Shown piece by piece: positions 45,899 to 56,344 of a stretch of DNA of 64,000 nucleotides. A program made the translations under genes and the position numbers. Within the stretch, counting starts at the first letter, position 1. Each line of letters begins with the position of its first letter. This DNA comes from Leptospiraceae bacterium (GTDB lineage: Bacteria > Spirochaetota > Leptospiria > Leptospirales > Leptonemataceae), in the NCBI GenBank assembly GCA_025059995.1, contig JANXCF010000002.1, positions 310,001 to 374,000 of the forward strand. The letters run 5' to 3'. A model generated the notes under the pieces. That model made no database searches. It had not been told where the DNA came from and saw nothing but the letters and a program-made list of their open reading frames with translations.

Positions 45899-46579
45899 AT
45901 GATCGTCAAACGCTTATTCACCACGTCTGTTGGAAGAAAAACCATTGTAGCTATCACAGGGATTCTTTTAATCCTTTTTATCATCGCCCACATGTTAGGA
46001 AACTGGAATATGTTTTTAGGTCCGGATGCCATGAACTCTTATGCTCAGGCTTTGCATGACCTAGGCGGACTTTTGTGGGTAGCAAGAATTGGACTACTTG
46101 TTGTGTTTGTTCTTCATGTTTTTTTTACTATTCAGTTGAATATTGAAAACAAAATGGCGCGACCAGTCCCCTACTACAAAAAAGAATACATCAAGGCTAG
46201 TTTGTCTTCTCGAACTATGGTTCTTTCTGGATTGGTTGTATTTTCATTTGTAGTTTATCATTTGCTTCATTACACATTTGGTGTGATACAACCCGAAACC
46301 TATAAAGGAAATCTTACTGACTCCATGGGAAGACCCGATGTGTATTCAATGGTAATCTTTAGTTTTCGAAATCCTTTGATTTCTTTGAGCTATATCATCG
46401 CTATGTTACTTTTAGCTATGCATTTGGATCATGCTTTTCAAAGCGCATTTCAAACCTTAGGTTTTGCAAACAAAAGAAATTTCCCAAAGTTAATCCAGTT
46501 TTCAAGGGCTTTTGCTATATTTGTATTTTTAGGATATTCCGTCATTCCATTGTCAGTGTTATTAGGTATTATTAATTAA
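45899..46579 (+). CDS. sdhC: Succinate dehydrogenase cytochrome b subunit (type B)
   Basis: 226 aa, five membrane helices, the single large anchor subunit typical of type-B (SdhCAB) enzymes, so no sdhD is expected. TSVGRKTIVAITGILLILFI is the signature start; His residues in IIAHMLGNWNM, VLHVFF, VVYHLLHYTFG and LLAMHLDHAFQ are candidates for haem b ligation. It passes electrons from SdhB to the menaquinone pool. Strong SD AAGGAG. Confidence 0.93.
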   Translation: MIVKRLFTTSVGRKTIVAITGILLILFIIAHMLGNWNMFLGPDAMNSYAQALHDLGGLLWVARIGLLVVFVLHVFFTIQLNIENKMARPVPYYKKEYIKASLSSRTMVLSGLVVFSFVVYHLLHYTFGVIQPETYKGNLTDSMGRPDVYSMVIFSFRNPLISLSYIIAMLLLAMHLDHAFQSAFQTLGFANKRNFPKLIQFSRAFAIFVFLGYSVIPLSVLLGIIN

Positions 46580-46602
46580 AATAATTTATAGAAGGAGTTC
46601 CT

Positions 46603-48522
46603 ATGAGTTTAGATGGAAAAGTTCCCACAGGTCCGATTGAACAAAAATGGAGTAAACATCGTTTTGAACTAAAATTAGTTAACCCAGCAAATAAAAGAAA
46701 ATACGATATAATAGTGGTTGGAACAGGTTTAGCTGGAGCCTCAGCAGCGGCTACCTTAGGTGGTTTGGGTTATAATGTGAAAGTGTTTACTTTTCATGAT
46801 ACCCCAAGAAGAGCTCATAGCATTGCTGCGCAAGGTGGAATTAACGCTGCAAAAAACTATCAGGGTGATGGGGATAGTATTTTCAGACTCTTCTATGATA
46901 CCATCAAGGGGGGAGATTTCCGATCAAGAGAAGCAAACGTCTATCGCTTAGCAGAAGTGAGTGTGAATATCATCGATCAAGCCGTTGCTCAAGGGGTTCC
47001 TTTTGCTCGTGAGTATGGTGGGTATTTGGCAAATCGTTCTTTTGGTGGAGCTCAAGTATCAAGAACTTTCTACGCTCGTGGACAGACCGGACAACAATTA
47101 CTTCTTGGTGCTTATCAGGCTTTGATGCAACAAGTTGATGCAGGGAATGTCAAGCTATATCCTCGACATGAAATGTTAGATGTGGTGATTGTAAATGGAC
47201 ATGCAAGAGGTATCATCACAAGAGACTTGGTCTCTGGAAAGATCACTAAACACAGTGCTCATGCTGTTGTTTTAGCTACGGGTGGTTATAGTAATGTTTA
47301 CTTCTGGTCCACGAATGCAAAGAATTGTAATGTGACTGCTACGTATCGGGCATACAAACGAGGAGCTTACTTTGCGAATCCATGCTTTACACAAACCCAT
47401 CCAACTTGTATACCCGCATCCGGAGATTATCAATCAAAATTGACCCTCATGTCTGAATCACTTCGAAACGATGGAAGAGTTTGGGTGCCAAAAAAAATAG
47501 GGGACAAGCGCCATCCCAACGAAATCCCCGAAGAAGAACGAGATTATTACCTTGAGCGAAAATACCCAAGTTTCGGGAATTTGGTTCCACGAGACATTGC
47601 TTCCAGAGCGGCAAAATATGTTTGTGATGAAGGAAGGGGAGTAGGACCAGGAGAAAAACCTTATGCTGTGTATTTAGACTTTAAAGATGCCATTCAAAGA
47701 TTGGGAAAAGAAAAGATTGCTGAACGATATGGAAACCTTTTTGAAATGTATCAAAAAATCACGAATGAAAATCCCTATGAGGTCCCCATGAGGATTTATC
47801 CAGCTCCTCACTATACCATGGGAGGTTTGTGGGTAGATTATAACCTTATGAGCAATATTCCTGGTTTGTTTGTGATAGGGGAAGCGAATTTTTCCGATCA
47901 TGGGGCAAATCGCTTGGGAGCAAGTGCTTTGATGCAAGGTCTTGCGGATGGTTATTTCATTTTGCCGTATACCATCGGTGGTTATTTAGCAACCGTAAGT
48001 TGGGATAAGGTTTCTTCGGATTTACCAGAATTTAATGATGCAGCCAAAGAAGTAGAAAAACACATCAAAAGGCTTCTTTCCGTGAATGGTTCGAAGTCTC
48101 CCGATTATTTTCACATGGAATTAGGAAGATTGATGTTGGATAAAGTTGGTATGTCTCGAAATCGACAAGGTCTCGAGGAAGCACTAAAGAAAATCCCCGA
48201 AATTCGAGAACGCTTTTGGAAAGAAGTACGAGTATCAGGTAATGGTGAGTCTATCAACCAAACCTTAGAAAAAGCGGGTCGAGTTGCGGACTTTTTGGAG
48301 TTTGCAGAACTTATGGCATATGATGCTTTACATCGAGAAGAATCCTGTGGAGGACACTTCCGAGAAGAATATCAAACCCCTGATGGAGAAGCCGTGCGTA
48401 ATGATGAAAAATTTGCTTATGTGGCTGCATGGGAATATACAGGAGTAGGTAATACTCCCATATTACACAAAGAAGAACTAAAATTTGAAGTTGTAAAACC
48501 ATCAATAAGGAGTTATAAATAA
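46603..48522 (+). CDS. sdhA: Succinate dehydrogenase flavoprotein subunit
   Basis: 639 aa. Rossmann FAD motif [20 protein letters not shown], covalent-FAD His in [16 protein letters not shown], substrate residues in [34 protein letters not shown] and [17 protein letters not shown]. Length and the conserved [17 protein letters not shown]-terminal region fit the type-B family. Oxidises succinate to fumarate. Between sdhC and sdhB, each preceded by an almost identical AAGGAGT ribosome site. Confidence 0.95.
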   Translation: MSLDGKVPTGPIEQKWSKHRFELKLVNPANKRKYDIIVVGTGLAGASAAATLGGLGYNVKVFTFHDTPRRAHSIAAQGGINAAKNYQGDGDSIFRLFYDTIKGGDFRSREANVYRLAEVSVNIIDQAVAQGVPFAREYGGYLANRSFGGAQVSRTFYARGQTGQQLLLGAYQALMQQVDAGNVKLYPRHEMLDVVIVNGHARGIITRDLVSGKITKHSAHAVVLATGGYSNVYFWSTNAKNCNVTATYRAYKRGAYFANPCFTQTHPTCIPASGDYQSKLTLMSESLRNDGRVWVPKKIGDKRHPNEIPEEERDYYLERKYPSFGNLVPRDIASRAAKYVCDEGRGVGPGEKPYAVYLDFKDAIQRLGKEKIAERYGNLFEMYQKITNENPYEVPMRIYPAPHYTMGGLWVDYNLMSNIPGLFVIGEANFSDHGANRLGASALMQGLADGYFILPYTIGGYLATVSWDKVSSDLPEFNDAAKEVEKHIKRLLSVNGSKSPDYFHMELGRLMLDKVGMSRNRQGLEEALKKIPEIRERFWKEVRVSGNGESINQTLEKAGRVADFLEFAELMAYDALHREESCGGHFREEYQTPDGEAVRNDEKFAYVAAWEYTGVGNTPILHKEELKFEVVKPSIRSYK

Positions 48523-48532
48523 GGAGTTTTTT

Positions 48533-49318
48533 ATGAAAATCACGTTATATATATGGAGACAATCAGGTCCCAACGATGAAGGAAAATTTGTTCGCTATGA
48601 TGTAGAAAAAGTGAGTCCACATTGGTCTTTTCTTGAACTTTTAGATGTTTTGAATAACCAGCTAATTGAAAAAGGAGAAGAACCAGTAGCTTTTGAACAT
48701 GATTGTCGAGAAGGCATTTGTGGTAGCTGTGGTTTCATGATCAATGGCGTAGCTCATGGAAGACAATATGCTCCTGAGGGACGAACTACTGTTTGTCAAC
48801 TTCACATGTTTCGTTTCAAAGATGGAGATGAGTTATATCTCGAGCCTTTCCGTGCAAAAGCCTTTCCCGTCTTAAAGGACTTAATGGTGGATCGGAGCGC
48901 TTTTGATAAAATCATTGAGGCGGGTGGATATATCACGGTTCATGCAGGGAACGCTCCTGATGGTAATACTATATTGATTCAAAAAGACATAGCCAACGAG
49001 GCAATGAACGCTGCCGAATGCATTGGCTGTGGAGCTTGTGTAGCTTCTTGTAAAAATGCTTCGGCAATGTTATTTGTGTCAGCCAAAATTTCTCATTTAG
49101 GTTTATTACCTCAAGGACAACCAGAAAGAAAGCGTAGAGCTCAACGAATGATTGCTAAAATGGATGAATTAGGGTTTGGAAACTGCACCAATCAATATGA
49201 ATGCGAAGCCGTCTGCCCTAAAGGTATCCGAAAGGACTTCATAGGAAGGATGAATCGGGATTTTCTCTTTTCTGTTAACACGGAAACAGAAAGTAAGGAT
49301 TTCGTAGGAGCTATTTAA
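48533..49318 (+). CDS. sdhB: Succinate dehydrogenase iron-sulfur subunit
   Basis: 261 aa. [2Fe-2S] ligands in [19 protein letters not shown] and TTVCQLHM, [4Fe-4S] in [14 protein letters not shown], and [3Fe-4S]-type [13 protein letters not shown] with preceding Cys in NCTNQ. All three clusters have their ligands. Last gene of the sdhCAB operon and convergent with pyrE three bases later. Confidence 0.95.
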   Translation: MKITLYIWRQSGPNDEGKFVRYDVEKVSPHWSFLELLDVLNNQLIEKGEEPVAFEHDCREGICGSCGFMINGVAHGRQYAPEGRTTVCQLHMFRFKDGDELYLEPFRAKAFPVLKDLMVDRSAFDKIIEAGGYITVHAGNAPDGNTILIQKDIANEAMNAAECIGCGACVASCKNASAMLFVSAKISHLGLLPQGQPERKRRAQRMIAKMDELGFGNCTNQYECEAVCPKGIRKDFIGRMNRDFLFSVNTETESKDFVGAI

Positions 49319-49320
49319 AT

Positions 49321-49893
49321 TCAAAAAGATTCGACCTTCACAAAGTCGGATTTTTTCCATAAGCTATGCAAATAAATTCCCTCCTGAAGGAGGGCTTCCT
49401 TCCCTCCTTCTTCTCGATCGATGATACATACTACATGTTGAACTTTTAGGTTCATTTCTCGAAAAGCTGATATAGCCTTCAAAGTCGAAGAGGCTGTGGT
49501 GATCACATCATCAACCACTAAAACTTCATCTAAATTTTCAATCAAACCTTCGATACGTTTTTTCGTTCCATGTTCTTTTGTTTCTTTGCGAACAATTAGA
49601 GGATAACAAATTACACCCTTTTGGAAGTAATAAAAAGAAATCCCATAGGCTATTGGATCAGCTCCTAAGGTCATCCCCCCCACTGCTTTGGGGACAGGGA
49701 TTTGATTTTTCGGTAGTAGTTCTTCACATATCGCTTTAGAGAGCTCCCATAAATATTCAGGATGTAATGTGATCTTTTTACAGTTGAAATAATGATGGGA
49801 TAATTTCCCAGAAGAAAGTTGAAAGGGCTTTTCATTATACTCATAAATAAAATGATGAGTTTTGTCAAAGAGAGCCTTAGCCAAAGGATGCAT
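49321..49893 (-). CDS. pyrE: Orotate phosphoribosyltransferase
   Basis: 190 aa. PRPP-binding loop VLVVDDVITTASSTLKAI, flexible catalytic loop VRKETKEHGTKKRIEG, and FQLSSGKLSHHYFNCKKITL near the N-terminus. Makes OMP from orotate and PRPP. The usual TTGGS of the PRPP loop reads TTASS, a mild variation. Its start codon lies two bases from that of the divergent lnt gene. Confidence 0.94.
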   Translation of the reverse strand: MHPLAKALFDKTHHFIYEYNEKPFQLSSGKLSHHYFNCKKITLHPEYLWELSKAICEELLPKNQIPVPKAVGGMTLGADPIAYGISFYYFQKGVICYPLIVRKETKEHGTKKRIEGLIENLDEVLVVDDVITTASSTLKAISAFREMNLKVQHVVCIIDREEGGKEALLQEGIYLHSLWKKSDFVKVESF

Positions 49894-49895
49894 TT

Positions 49896-51656
49896 ATGAA
49901 GAAGAATCTTCTTTTAGTGGGATTGTCGATTCTTTTTGGAATTATCGGGACCTTGTCATTGGAGCCTTTTCGTGTTCCTGTTTTACGATGGATGGTTCCG
50001 TGGGTTTTATTTTACGTAGGGGATGTTTTAAAACATCAATCCATCAAAAAGATTCTTTTGTATTCGTTTCTGATTGCTTTGAGTGGATGTGTCTTCGCTT
50101 TTCATTGGATTATTCATCTTTTTGTTGAATATGGAGGAATCCCTTTATATGCTTCTCTTTTGTTGTTTATTCCCTATTCTTTTTTGCTGAATACAAAAAT
50201 CCCTTTGATACTTCTTTTTCTTTCGAAACTAAAACCAAAATTTCGTATTTTTTCAAAATATACTCTTTTGGGGATCCCTCTAATAATTACCTTACTTGAT
50301 ATTTTTACACCCCAAGTCTTCAACTGGTATTGGGGGAATTTAGTAACTCAAAATCTATATTTTTCTCAAATAGCAGATATTGTTGGGATACATGGAATCA
50401 CGTTCTTTTATATTTTGTTTTCCTATGTGTTTTATCGATTGTTTAAAATTTTTATAAAAAATTATAAATTACTTTTGAAAGTTAAACTGATTAAAATATA
50501 TGCTGTTTTTCTTTTTCTTTTTGTTTTAATTCATGTTTATGGTTTTTTTCAGATCAATTATTACGATAATTTGTCCCAAAATGTGCCAAAAATTCGCGTA
50601 GCTCTCATCCAGCCCAATGCTCCCTTAGAGAAATATGGTGAAAATAAAGTAACAGAAAATGTCTTGATTGAACTCATGTCAAAGACCATACCCAGACTTG
50701 TAGAAGAAGCCATCTTGAAGAGTGAAGGTAAATTAGACTTAGTAGTTTTACCAGAGTCAGCGATTCCATACTATACCACTCAAAAAGAATTTATCACTTT
50801 AAGGCTCAATGTTTACCATCCTAATTTTGAGTATTTGATACATTCCATCAATGGAAAATACAATGTGGATGTTTTTTTTAATGAGTTGGGCTATGGTTTG
50901 AAGGGTAATAGAATTCAAGTTTACAATTCGTCAGCTCTGTTTTCTCGCTTAGGGAAAAAAGATGCCATTTATCATAAACGAAGATTGATAGCTTTTGGTG
51001 AACAAATTCCCTATGCAGAATTTTTGGACTCAACAGGCTTAATCCAGTTCGTTCCCGAGTCGGTTCGTTATAGCAGATTTCAGCCCGGAACTGATTTTAC
51101 TTTGATACCTTATTCTTTACAAAATTATCAAAATCCTATTAATGAACAAAAAGAATTCCCTTTTCAAGTTGTTGATGAGATACTCTCAGAAGAAAAAATC
51201 AAAAAATATTTCGAAAATCGAAAGTGGGAAGTATTTGGATACTTTATGCCTTTGATCTGTTATGAAGTAATTCAGCCGGATTATGTTTTAGAATTTTTTC
51301 GAAACTCAAGATCTTCAATTGATTTTATAGTAAATATTACTCAAGATAAATGGTATGGGAAAACTATCCAAAGTTATCAACACTTAGAGTTAGCAAGAAT
51401 TCGTTCCATAGAGTTTCGAAAATCTTTGGTTCGATCTACAAATAGTGGAGTAAGTACATCAGTTGATCCCATAGGAAGATATATTCATCCAATTTACGGA
51501 AATCTTTTGACTTCGCAGGAGACCGAAGAGGTTCAAGTTGTTGATATTCCCATCATTAGGGATGTCTCGACTATCTATACTAAGATTGGTATTGGATGGC
51601 TTTGGTTCTTGGGATTTTTGTATATTTTCTTGTTGGTTTTAATGAAACTCAAATAG
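49896..51656 (+). CDS. lnt: Apolipoprotein N-acyltransferase
   Basis: 586 aa. About seven membrane helices, then the nitrilase domain with the Glu-Lys-Cys triad: Glu in LVVLPESAIPYY, Lys in AIYHKRRLIAFGEQIPYAEF, Cys in FMPLICYEVIQPDYV. It adds the third acyl chain to lipoproteins in the inner membrane, completing LspA's work. About 70 residues longer than E. coli Lnt, with inserts in the nitrilase domain. SD AAAGGA lies inside pyrE. Confidence 0.93.
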   Translation: MKKNLLLVGLSILFGIIGTLSLEPFRVPVLRWMVPWVLFYVGDVLKHQSIKKILLYSFLIALSGCVFAFHWIIHLFVEYGGIPLYASLLLFIPYSFLLNTKIPLILLFLSKLKPKFRIFSKYTLLGIPLIITLLDIFTPQVFNWYWGNLVTQNLYFSQIADIVGIHGITFFYILFSYVFYRLFKIFIKNYKLLLKVKLIKIYAVFLFLFVLIHVYGFFQINYYDNLSQNVPKIRVALIQPNAPLEKYGENKVTENVLIELMSKTIPRLVEEAILKSEGKLDLVVLPESAIPYYTTQKEFITLRLNVYHPNFEYLIHSINGKYNVDVFFNELGYGLKGNRIQVYNSSALFSRLGKKDAIYHKRRLIAFGEQIPYAEFLDSTGLIQFVPESVRYSRFQPGTDFTLIPYSLQNYQNPINEQKEFPFQVVDEILSEEKIKKYFENRKWEVFGYFMPLICYEVIQPDYVLEFFRNSRSSIDFIVNITQDKWYGKTIQSYQHLELARIRSIEFRKSLVRSTNSGVSTSVDPIGRYIHPIYGNLLTSQETEEVQVVDIPIIRDVSTIYTKIGIGWLWFLGFLYIFLLVLMKLK

Positions 51657-53064
51657 CTTCTTCTTCAAAATTACGAAATTCTGTTTTGGGAGTTTTGTGG
51701 TATAAAGAAACAATCTTTGCATCTTCGGGTGGTTTGATACGAGGACCAATTTCCCATATTAAAGCTTTTTGTAGAAGTTCTTCATCTTCAAGAGCTAAAG
51801 CATAAATTTTAAAGACCATGAATGACTCAAAAAAGTATTTCTTTTCTTTAAAGTCCAATAATTTTTGTTTGCTTATCGTTTTTTCATCTTTATCAATGGA
51901 AGAAATCTGCCTTTGAGCAATGAAAATCTGAGAAATCCTTTCCTGATCTTTCCCTGCAATCGATAAATGCTGAAAATATGGGGAAATTTGTTTCTTTACG
52001 TATTGATCTATGGTTTCATTCTTTTGTTTCCACTTTTCTGGGTGAAAAACCTCATGCACTAAATCAGCAAATATGAGAGCCATGTAAATGTTGTAGGTTA
52101 AATCCTCTCTTTCCACCAACATCCTATCTGCAATTTGTAATCTACGGTAAATGAGAGTTTCCGCAAAAGAAATCTTTTTCTTTTTAAAATTGAATGTTTT
52201 GTTTGTTAAGGGTATGCTATGTTCGATCAAATTTGGAAATAAAACATCAAACAACCCATACTGATGCATCATTTCCATGGTTTTAGCACAAGATCCCGTT
52301 TTAAAAATTTTCATGAATTCTTCTTGCAGTCTACTTTTGTTTACTTTTAGTATTTCATCTTTGTATTTTAGAATAGCTTTTGAGCTCTTTTTTTCTATTT
52401 GAAAATCCAATAAAATCGAAAATTTTATGGCTCGTATCATACGAACTGGATCTTCTTTAAATGAGATTTCTGGAGGCCCAATCACTCTAATCAGTCGATT
52501 TTTGATGTCTTCAACTCCACCCGTATAATCAATCAAAACCTCTTTTATGGGATCGAAAAACAAAGCGTTGATAGTGAAATCTCTTCGGGAAGCATCTTCT
52601 TTCGAATTTCCATATATGTTATCTCTTTTGAGGAGAGAATGATCAATTTCTTGAATATTAGGATTCAATCGATGTTGGGGAATTTTACGAAAAGTCGAAA
52701 CCTCAATGATTTTTATATCTTCGGGACGTTTTTTGGATTTAAAATAAACATGAACAATCTTAAATCGCTTTCCTATGATTCGGCTATTTGTAAATAATCG
52801 TTTTATTTCTTTTGGTGTAGCATTCGTAACTATATCAAAATCTTTTGGAGTGCGTTGTAGCAATAAATCCCGTATACAACCTCCAACAAAATAAGCTTTG
52901 TATTTATTTTTGACTAATCTACGGATGATTTTCATTCCTTCTTTGTCCATCATGTGACTTCTAAGGAAATGAAATTCTCGATAGATTCTTTTTCCCTCAG
53001 GATATTTAAGAAACGAATCAATGGTTCTTTTTTTAGTGAAGAATTCCTTGATCTTTTTAAGCAT
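51649..53064 (-). CDS. pcnB: Poly(A) polymerase / CCA-adding-type nucleotidyltransferase
   Basis: 471 aa. Class II nucleotidyltransferase core: YFVGGCIRDLLLQRTPKDFD with the catalytic DFD, then KEDASRRDFTINALFFDP and FKEDPVRMIRAIKFSI, then an RNA-binding helical region. The GNSKEDASRRDFTINAL form is typical of PcnB, but CCA-adding enzymes are very close; if no separate cca gene exists, this could serve that role. Its end overlaps the lnt end by eight bases (convergent). Confidence 0.88.
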   Translation of the reverse strand: MLKKIKEFFTKKRTIDSFLKYPEGKRIYREFHFLRSHMMDKEGMKIIRRLVKNKYKAYFVGGCIRDLLLQRTPKDFDIVTNATPKEIKRLFTNSRIIGKRFKIVHVYFKSKKRPEDIKIIEVSTFRKIPQHRLNPNIQEIDHSLLKRDNIYGNSKEDASRRDFTINALFFDPIKEVLIDYTGGVEDIKNRLIRVIGPPEISFKEDPVRMIRAIKFSILLDFQIEKKSSKAILKYKDEILKVNKSRLQEEFMKIFKTGSCAKTMEMMHQYGLFDVLFPNLIEHSIPLTNKTFNFKKKKISFAETLIYRRLQIADRMLVEREDLTYNIYMALIFADLVHEVFHPEKWKQKNETIDQYVKKQISPYFQHLSIAGKDQERISQIFIAQRQISSIDKDEKTISKQKLLDFKEKKYFFESFMVFKIYALALEDEELLQKALIWEIGPRIKPPEDAKIVSLYHKTPKTEFRNFEEEAI

Positions 53065-53170
53065 AACTAAAAAGTTTTCTTTGGATGTTTTGATTATAGT
53101 TTTGATTATAAAAAAAAACTATTTTTGTTGCTTTTAAAATCAAGTATTTTACCAATAGGGTAAGAAAAAT

Positions 53171-54124
53171 ATGGAGTTTAGCAACATTAACTACGTAAAA
53201 TATAGATACCTCATACGTAAGTTACAAAAATTTATTAATTGGGGTTGGGGTGGGGTTACGATCATGATCTACACAGACATAAGGAATGACCCCAAAAAGC
53301 TAAGACTCAATCTTTTTTCAATCTTATTTTTTATAGTATTGTTATACATAATGATTTTTTTAGTATTCACATTTTGGATCGATAAATATCAAGATGAGGT
53401 TTTTACAGAAAAATTGAAAACTAAGCAATATCTAATAATCAATCTATATTATTCTTTACAAATCAAAAACCATTACTTTCACAAAATAGAAAAGAACTTA
53501 AAAAAACTTTATGAATACTCGAAGTGGGATGAGTTTCTTGATCAGTATCTGAAAAAACAAAAAAACCACCAAATCCAACAAAGAACAACCAAAATCGAAG
53601 AAGAAATTGATTTAGCAAACAAACTAAAAGAACAAATAAATCATGAGTTTTTTACCAAGACCAAATTTCTTTTAGAACAGCTATGGCATAAAACTCATAT
53701 CTATGCGGTTATTCCCAAAGGAACTCCAATGTTTTTGGGAACTTTTTATATCACATCAGGATTTGGAGTACGAGAGGATCCTTTTAACGATGTGATAGGG
53801 AATTTTCATACAGGTGTTGATTTTGCATCAGCAGAAAATACCCCAATCATTGCTGTGAATGATGGAAAAGTTGTAAAGGTCTCTTTTCTACCCAATAACA
53901 GTGGTTATGGAAATTATGTAATCATACATCATGGATTAGGTTTTCAAACCCTCTATGCTCATTGTAGCCGGATAACAGTTCAAGAACAAAGTTGGGTTTC
54001 GGCAGATCAAATCATAGCCTATGTAGGAAGGACAGGAAGAGCTACTGGAAATCACCTGCATTACGAAGTTCGTGTTGGTTTTGAAAATCCTATAGATCCA
54101 GATTTGTTTCTAAAGCTGAAATAG
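53171..54124 (+). CDS. Membrane-anchored M23 (LytM-type) peptidase
   Basis: 317 aa. One membrane helix (about 48-72), a coiled-coil-like stretch (about 85-175), and a C-terminal M23 domain with zinc ligands in FHTGVDFASAEN and GNHLHYEVRVG, plus YAHCSRI. All three ligands are present, so it should be active on peptidoglycan cross-bridges. An internal ATG at 53264 (MIYTDIRNDPKK) is a plausible alternative start, giving a more compact protein. Overlaps topA convergently by 35 bases. Confidence 0.88.
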   Translation: MEFSNINYVKYRYLIRKLQKFINWGWGGVTIMIYTDIRNDPKKLRLNLFSILFFIVLLYIMIFLVFTFWIDKYQDEVFTEKLKTKQYLIINLYYSLQIKNHYFHKIEKNLKKLYEYSKWDEFLDQYLKKQKNHQIQQRTTKIEEEIDLANKLKEQINHEFFTKTKFLLEQLWHKTHIYAVIPKGTPMFLGTFYITSGFGVREDPFNDVIGNFHTGVDFASAENTPIIAVNDGKVVKVSFLPNNSGYGNYVIIHHGLGFQTLYAHCSRITVQEQSWVSADQIIAYVGRTGRATGNHLHYEVRVGFENPIDPDLFLKLK

Positions 54125-56258
54125 TTTGAGCTTCTTCGGGTATCTCTATGTATGTGCAGGAAGAACAAGCAATATACTTTCCTTTTTGTTTTTCTGTTTT
54201 TTCTAACAGTAATTTTCCACAAAGAGGACATGATCGATTTTCTACAGGTTTGTCCCAAGTGGTGAATTCACAATCCGGGTAACGTGAACATCCGTAGAAA
54301 ACACGCCCCTTCTGTTTTTTTAGAGTTTTTGCGATAATATCTCCCTCTTCGCACTTGGGGCATTTTCCTAGGGGAATAGGCTTGGCATTTGTGCATTCAG
54401 GAAAGCCTGAGCAAGCCAAGAAATACCCATTCCTTCCAATCTTTTTTACCATTGGTCTTCCACATTTATCACATTTTACATCAGTTGGTTCTTCTAAAAA
54501 AGATCTCATCGATTGCATGTGCGCCTGAGCATGCTCTACTTTTTTCATAAAAGGATCATAAAATTTTTTCAACATATCTACCCAATGCATCTCCGAATTT
54601 GCAATTTGATCCAATTCTTCTTCCATTTTCGCAGTGAATTGGATGTCGACTAACTCAGGAAAATACTCAACAAGCATTTTGTTAACCAAGATGCCTAATT
54701 CTGTAGTTTTTAAAGCCCTTTGTTGCCTAACAACATAATATCTTTTTAGTAAGGTTTGTATTGTAGGAGCGTAAGTCGAAGGTCTTCCTACACCACTTTC
54801 TTCTAAGACTTTGACTAACGTTGCATCGGTATATCTAGGAGGAGGTTGAGTAAAATGTTGCTTCGGGATGACTTTTAAAAGTTTTGCGGAGCTCCCTTCT
54901 TGGAGTAGGAGTTCTTTGCCTGTTTCTTCGTCATCTTCTTCTTGATATATCAAAGTGAATCCTTTGAACTTTACTTTTTTGAAGTTTGCTCGAAATACAA
55001 ATTCTTCTTGCTGATCGCTTATTCCTAATATGTCAATGGATGTGGTTTCAGAGATCTCTTCTGCCATTTGAGAAGCAACAAACTTTTGCCAAATCAATTG
55101 GTATAAACGGAATTGATCCCTATCAAGATAGGGCTGGACCCTCTCTGGTGTAAATTCAACGTTAGTAGGACGAATAGCTTCGTGGGCTTCTTGAGCATTC
55201 TTTGAAGCTTTAGAAAAAACCCTTACTTCTGAGCTGAGATACTCTTTTCCAATCTTTTCTTGGATGTAGTTCCTTACCATCTGAATGGCTTCTTCACTTA
55301 CTCGAGTGCTGTCTGTTCTCATGTAGGTGATGAGTCCTACGGGAGTTCCCTCTACTTCTACTCCTTCATATAGTTGTTGAGCAATCATCATTGTTTTTTG
55401 AGAGGTGAATCCCAATCGGTTGGAAGCATCTTGTTGGAGCTTGGAGGTTGTATAGGGAGCTGTTGGCTGTCGTTTTCTTTCTTTGGTTTTGATGGAGTGA
55501 ATAATATAATTCGAGATTGATGGGAGTTTTTTTTGTATTTCTTCTGCTTGTTCTTGATTTTTGATTTCGGGTTTTTTCCCTTGGATTTGTATTAGTTCGG
55601 TTTTGAGTTTCTTCTTGTCGATGGAGAACTCAGCTTCTATGGTCCAGTATTCTTCGGGTATAAAGTTTTGAATCTCTTCTTCTCGTTCGCAAATCAAACG
55701 TAAAGCAACTGATTGAACACGTCCAGCTGAAAGCCCCTTCTTGATTTTCTTCCATAGGATGGGAGAGATGTTATATCCCACTAAACGATCCAATATCCTT
55801 CGGGCTTGTTGGGAGTTTACGAGATTCATATTGATATCCCGTGGTGATTGCATTGCTTTTTTAATCCCACTTTCCGTGATTTCATGGAACTCTACACGTT
55901 TTATATTCGAATTTTTTTCTTGTAGGATTTTTGCAATGTGGTATGATATTGCTTCACCTTCTCGGTCTGGGTCTGTTGCTAGAAGAACGCCTTTTGTGAG
56001 TTCTGCTATTTTTTTTAGGTGATTTAAAATTTTTGCTCGCCCACGAATAATCAGATACTCAGGTTCAAAACCATTATTTACATTCACTCCTAAACGGGAT
56101 TTGGGCAGATCCATAACATGCCCCATGCAAGCTTCGACGATATAATTTTTCCCTAAATACTTGTTTATGGTTTTGGCTTTTGCAGGTGATTCAACAACTA
56201 CTAGGGTTTTGTCCTTGAGTTCTGATGGATTTTCAATTTTTTGTTTTTTGGATTTCAT
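54090..56258 (-). CDS. topA: DNA topoisomerase I
   Basis: 722 aa. N-terminal TOPRIM (LVVVESPAKAKTINKYLG, ATDPDREGEAISYHI), catalytic domain with the active Tyr in VGLITYMRTDSTRVSEEA, and three C-terminal zinc-finger motifs (CDKCGRPMVKK, CPKCEEGDII, CPLCGKLLLEK). Relaxes negative supercoils. A full-length, well-conserved copy. It is transcribed from upstream and followed downstream by no same-strand gene within reach. Confidence 0.96.
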   Translation of the reverse strand: MKSKKQKIENPSELKDKTLVVVESPAKAKTINKYLGKNYIVEACMGHVMDLPKSRLGVNVNNGFEPEYLIIRGRAKILNHLKKIAELTKGVLLATDPDREGEAISYHIAKILQEKNSNIKRVEFHEITESGIKKAMQSPRDINMNLVNSQQARRILDRLVGYNISPILWKKIKKGLSAGRVQSVALRLICEREEEIQNFIPEEYWTIEAEFSIDKKKLKTELIQIQGKKPEIKNQEQAEEIQKKLPSISNYIIHSIKTKERKRQPTAPYTTSKLQQDASNRLGFTSQKTMMIAQQLYEGVEVEGTPVGLITYMRTDSTRVSEEAIQMVRNYIQEKIGKEYLSSEVRVFSKASKNAQEAHEAIRPTNVEFTPERVQPYLDRDQFRLYQLIWQKFVASQMAEEISETTSIDILGISDQQEEFVFRANFKKVKFKGFTLIYQEEDDEETGKELLLQEGSSAKLLKVIPKQHFTQPPPRYTDATLVKVLEESGVGRPSTYAPTIQTLLKRYYVVRQQRALKTTELGILVNKMLVEYFPELVDIQFTAKMEEELDQIANSEMHWVDMLKKFYDPFMKKVEHAQAHMQSMRSFLEEPTDVKCDKCGRPMVKKIGRNGYFLACSGFPECTNAKPIPLGKCPKCEEGDIIAKTLKKQKGRVFYGCSRYPDCEFTTWDKPVENRSCPLCGKLLLEKTEKQKGKYIACSSCTYIEIPEEAQTISALETNLDL

Positions 56259-56344
56259 AGCATAACATCATCCAACTAATTTTTGGAAGTTCTTTCTTTA
56301 AAAATCCCTATTTTTGACAACTAAGTTTAATAAATCCTATTATA

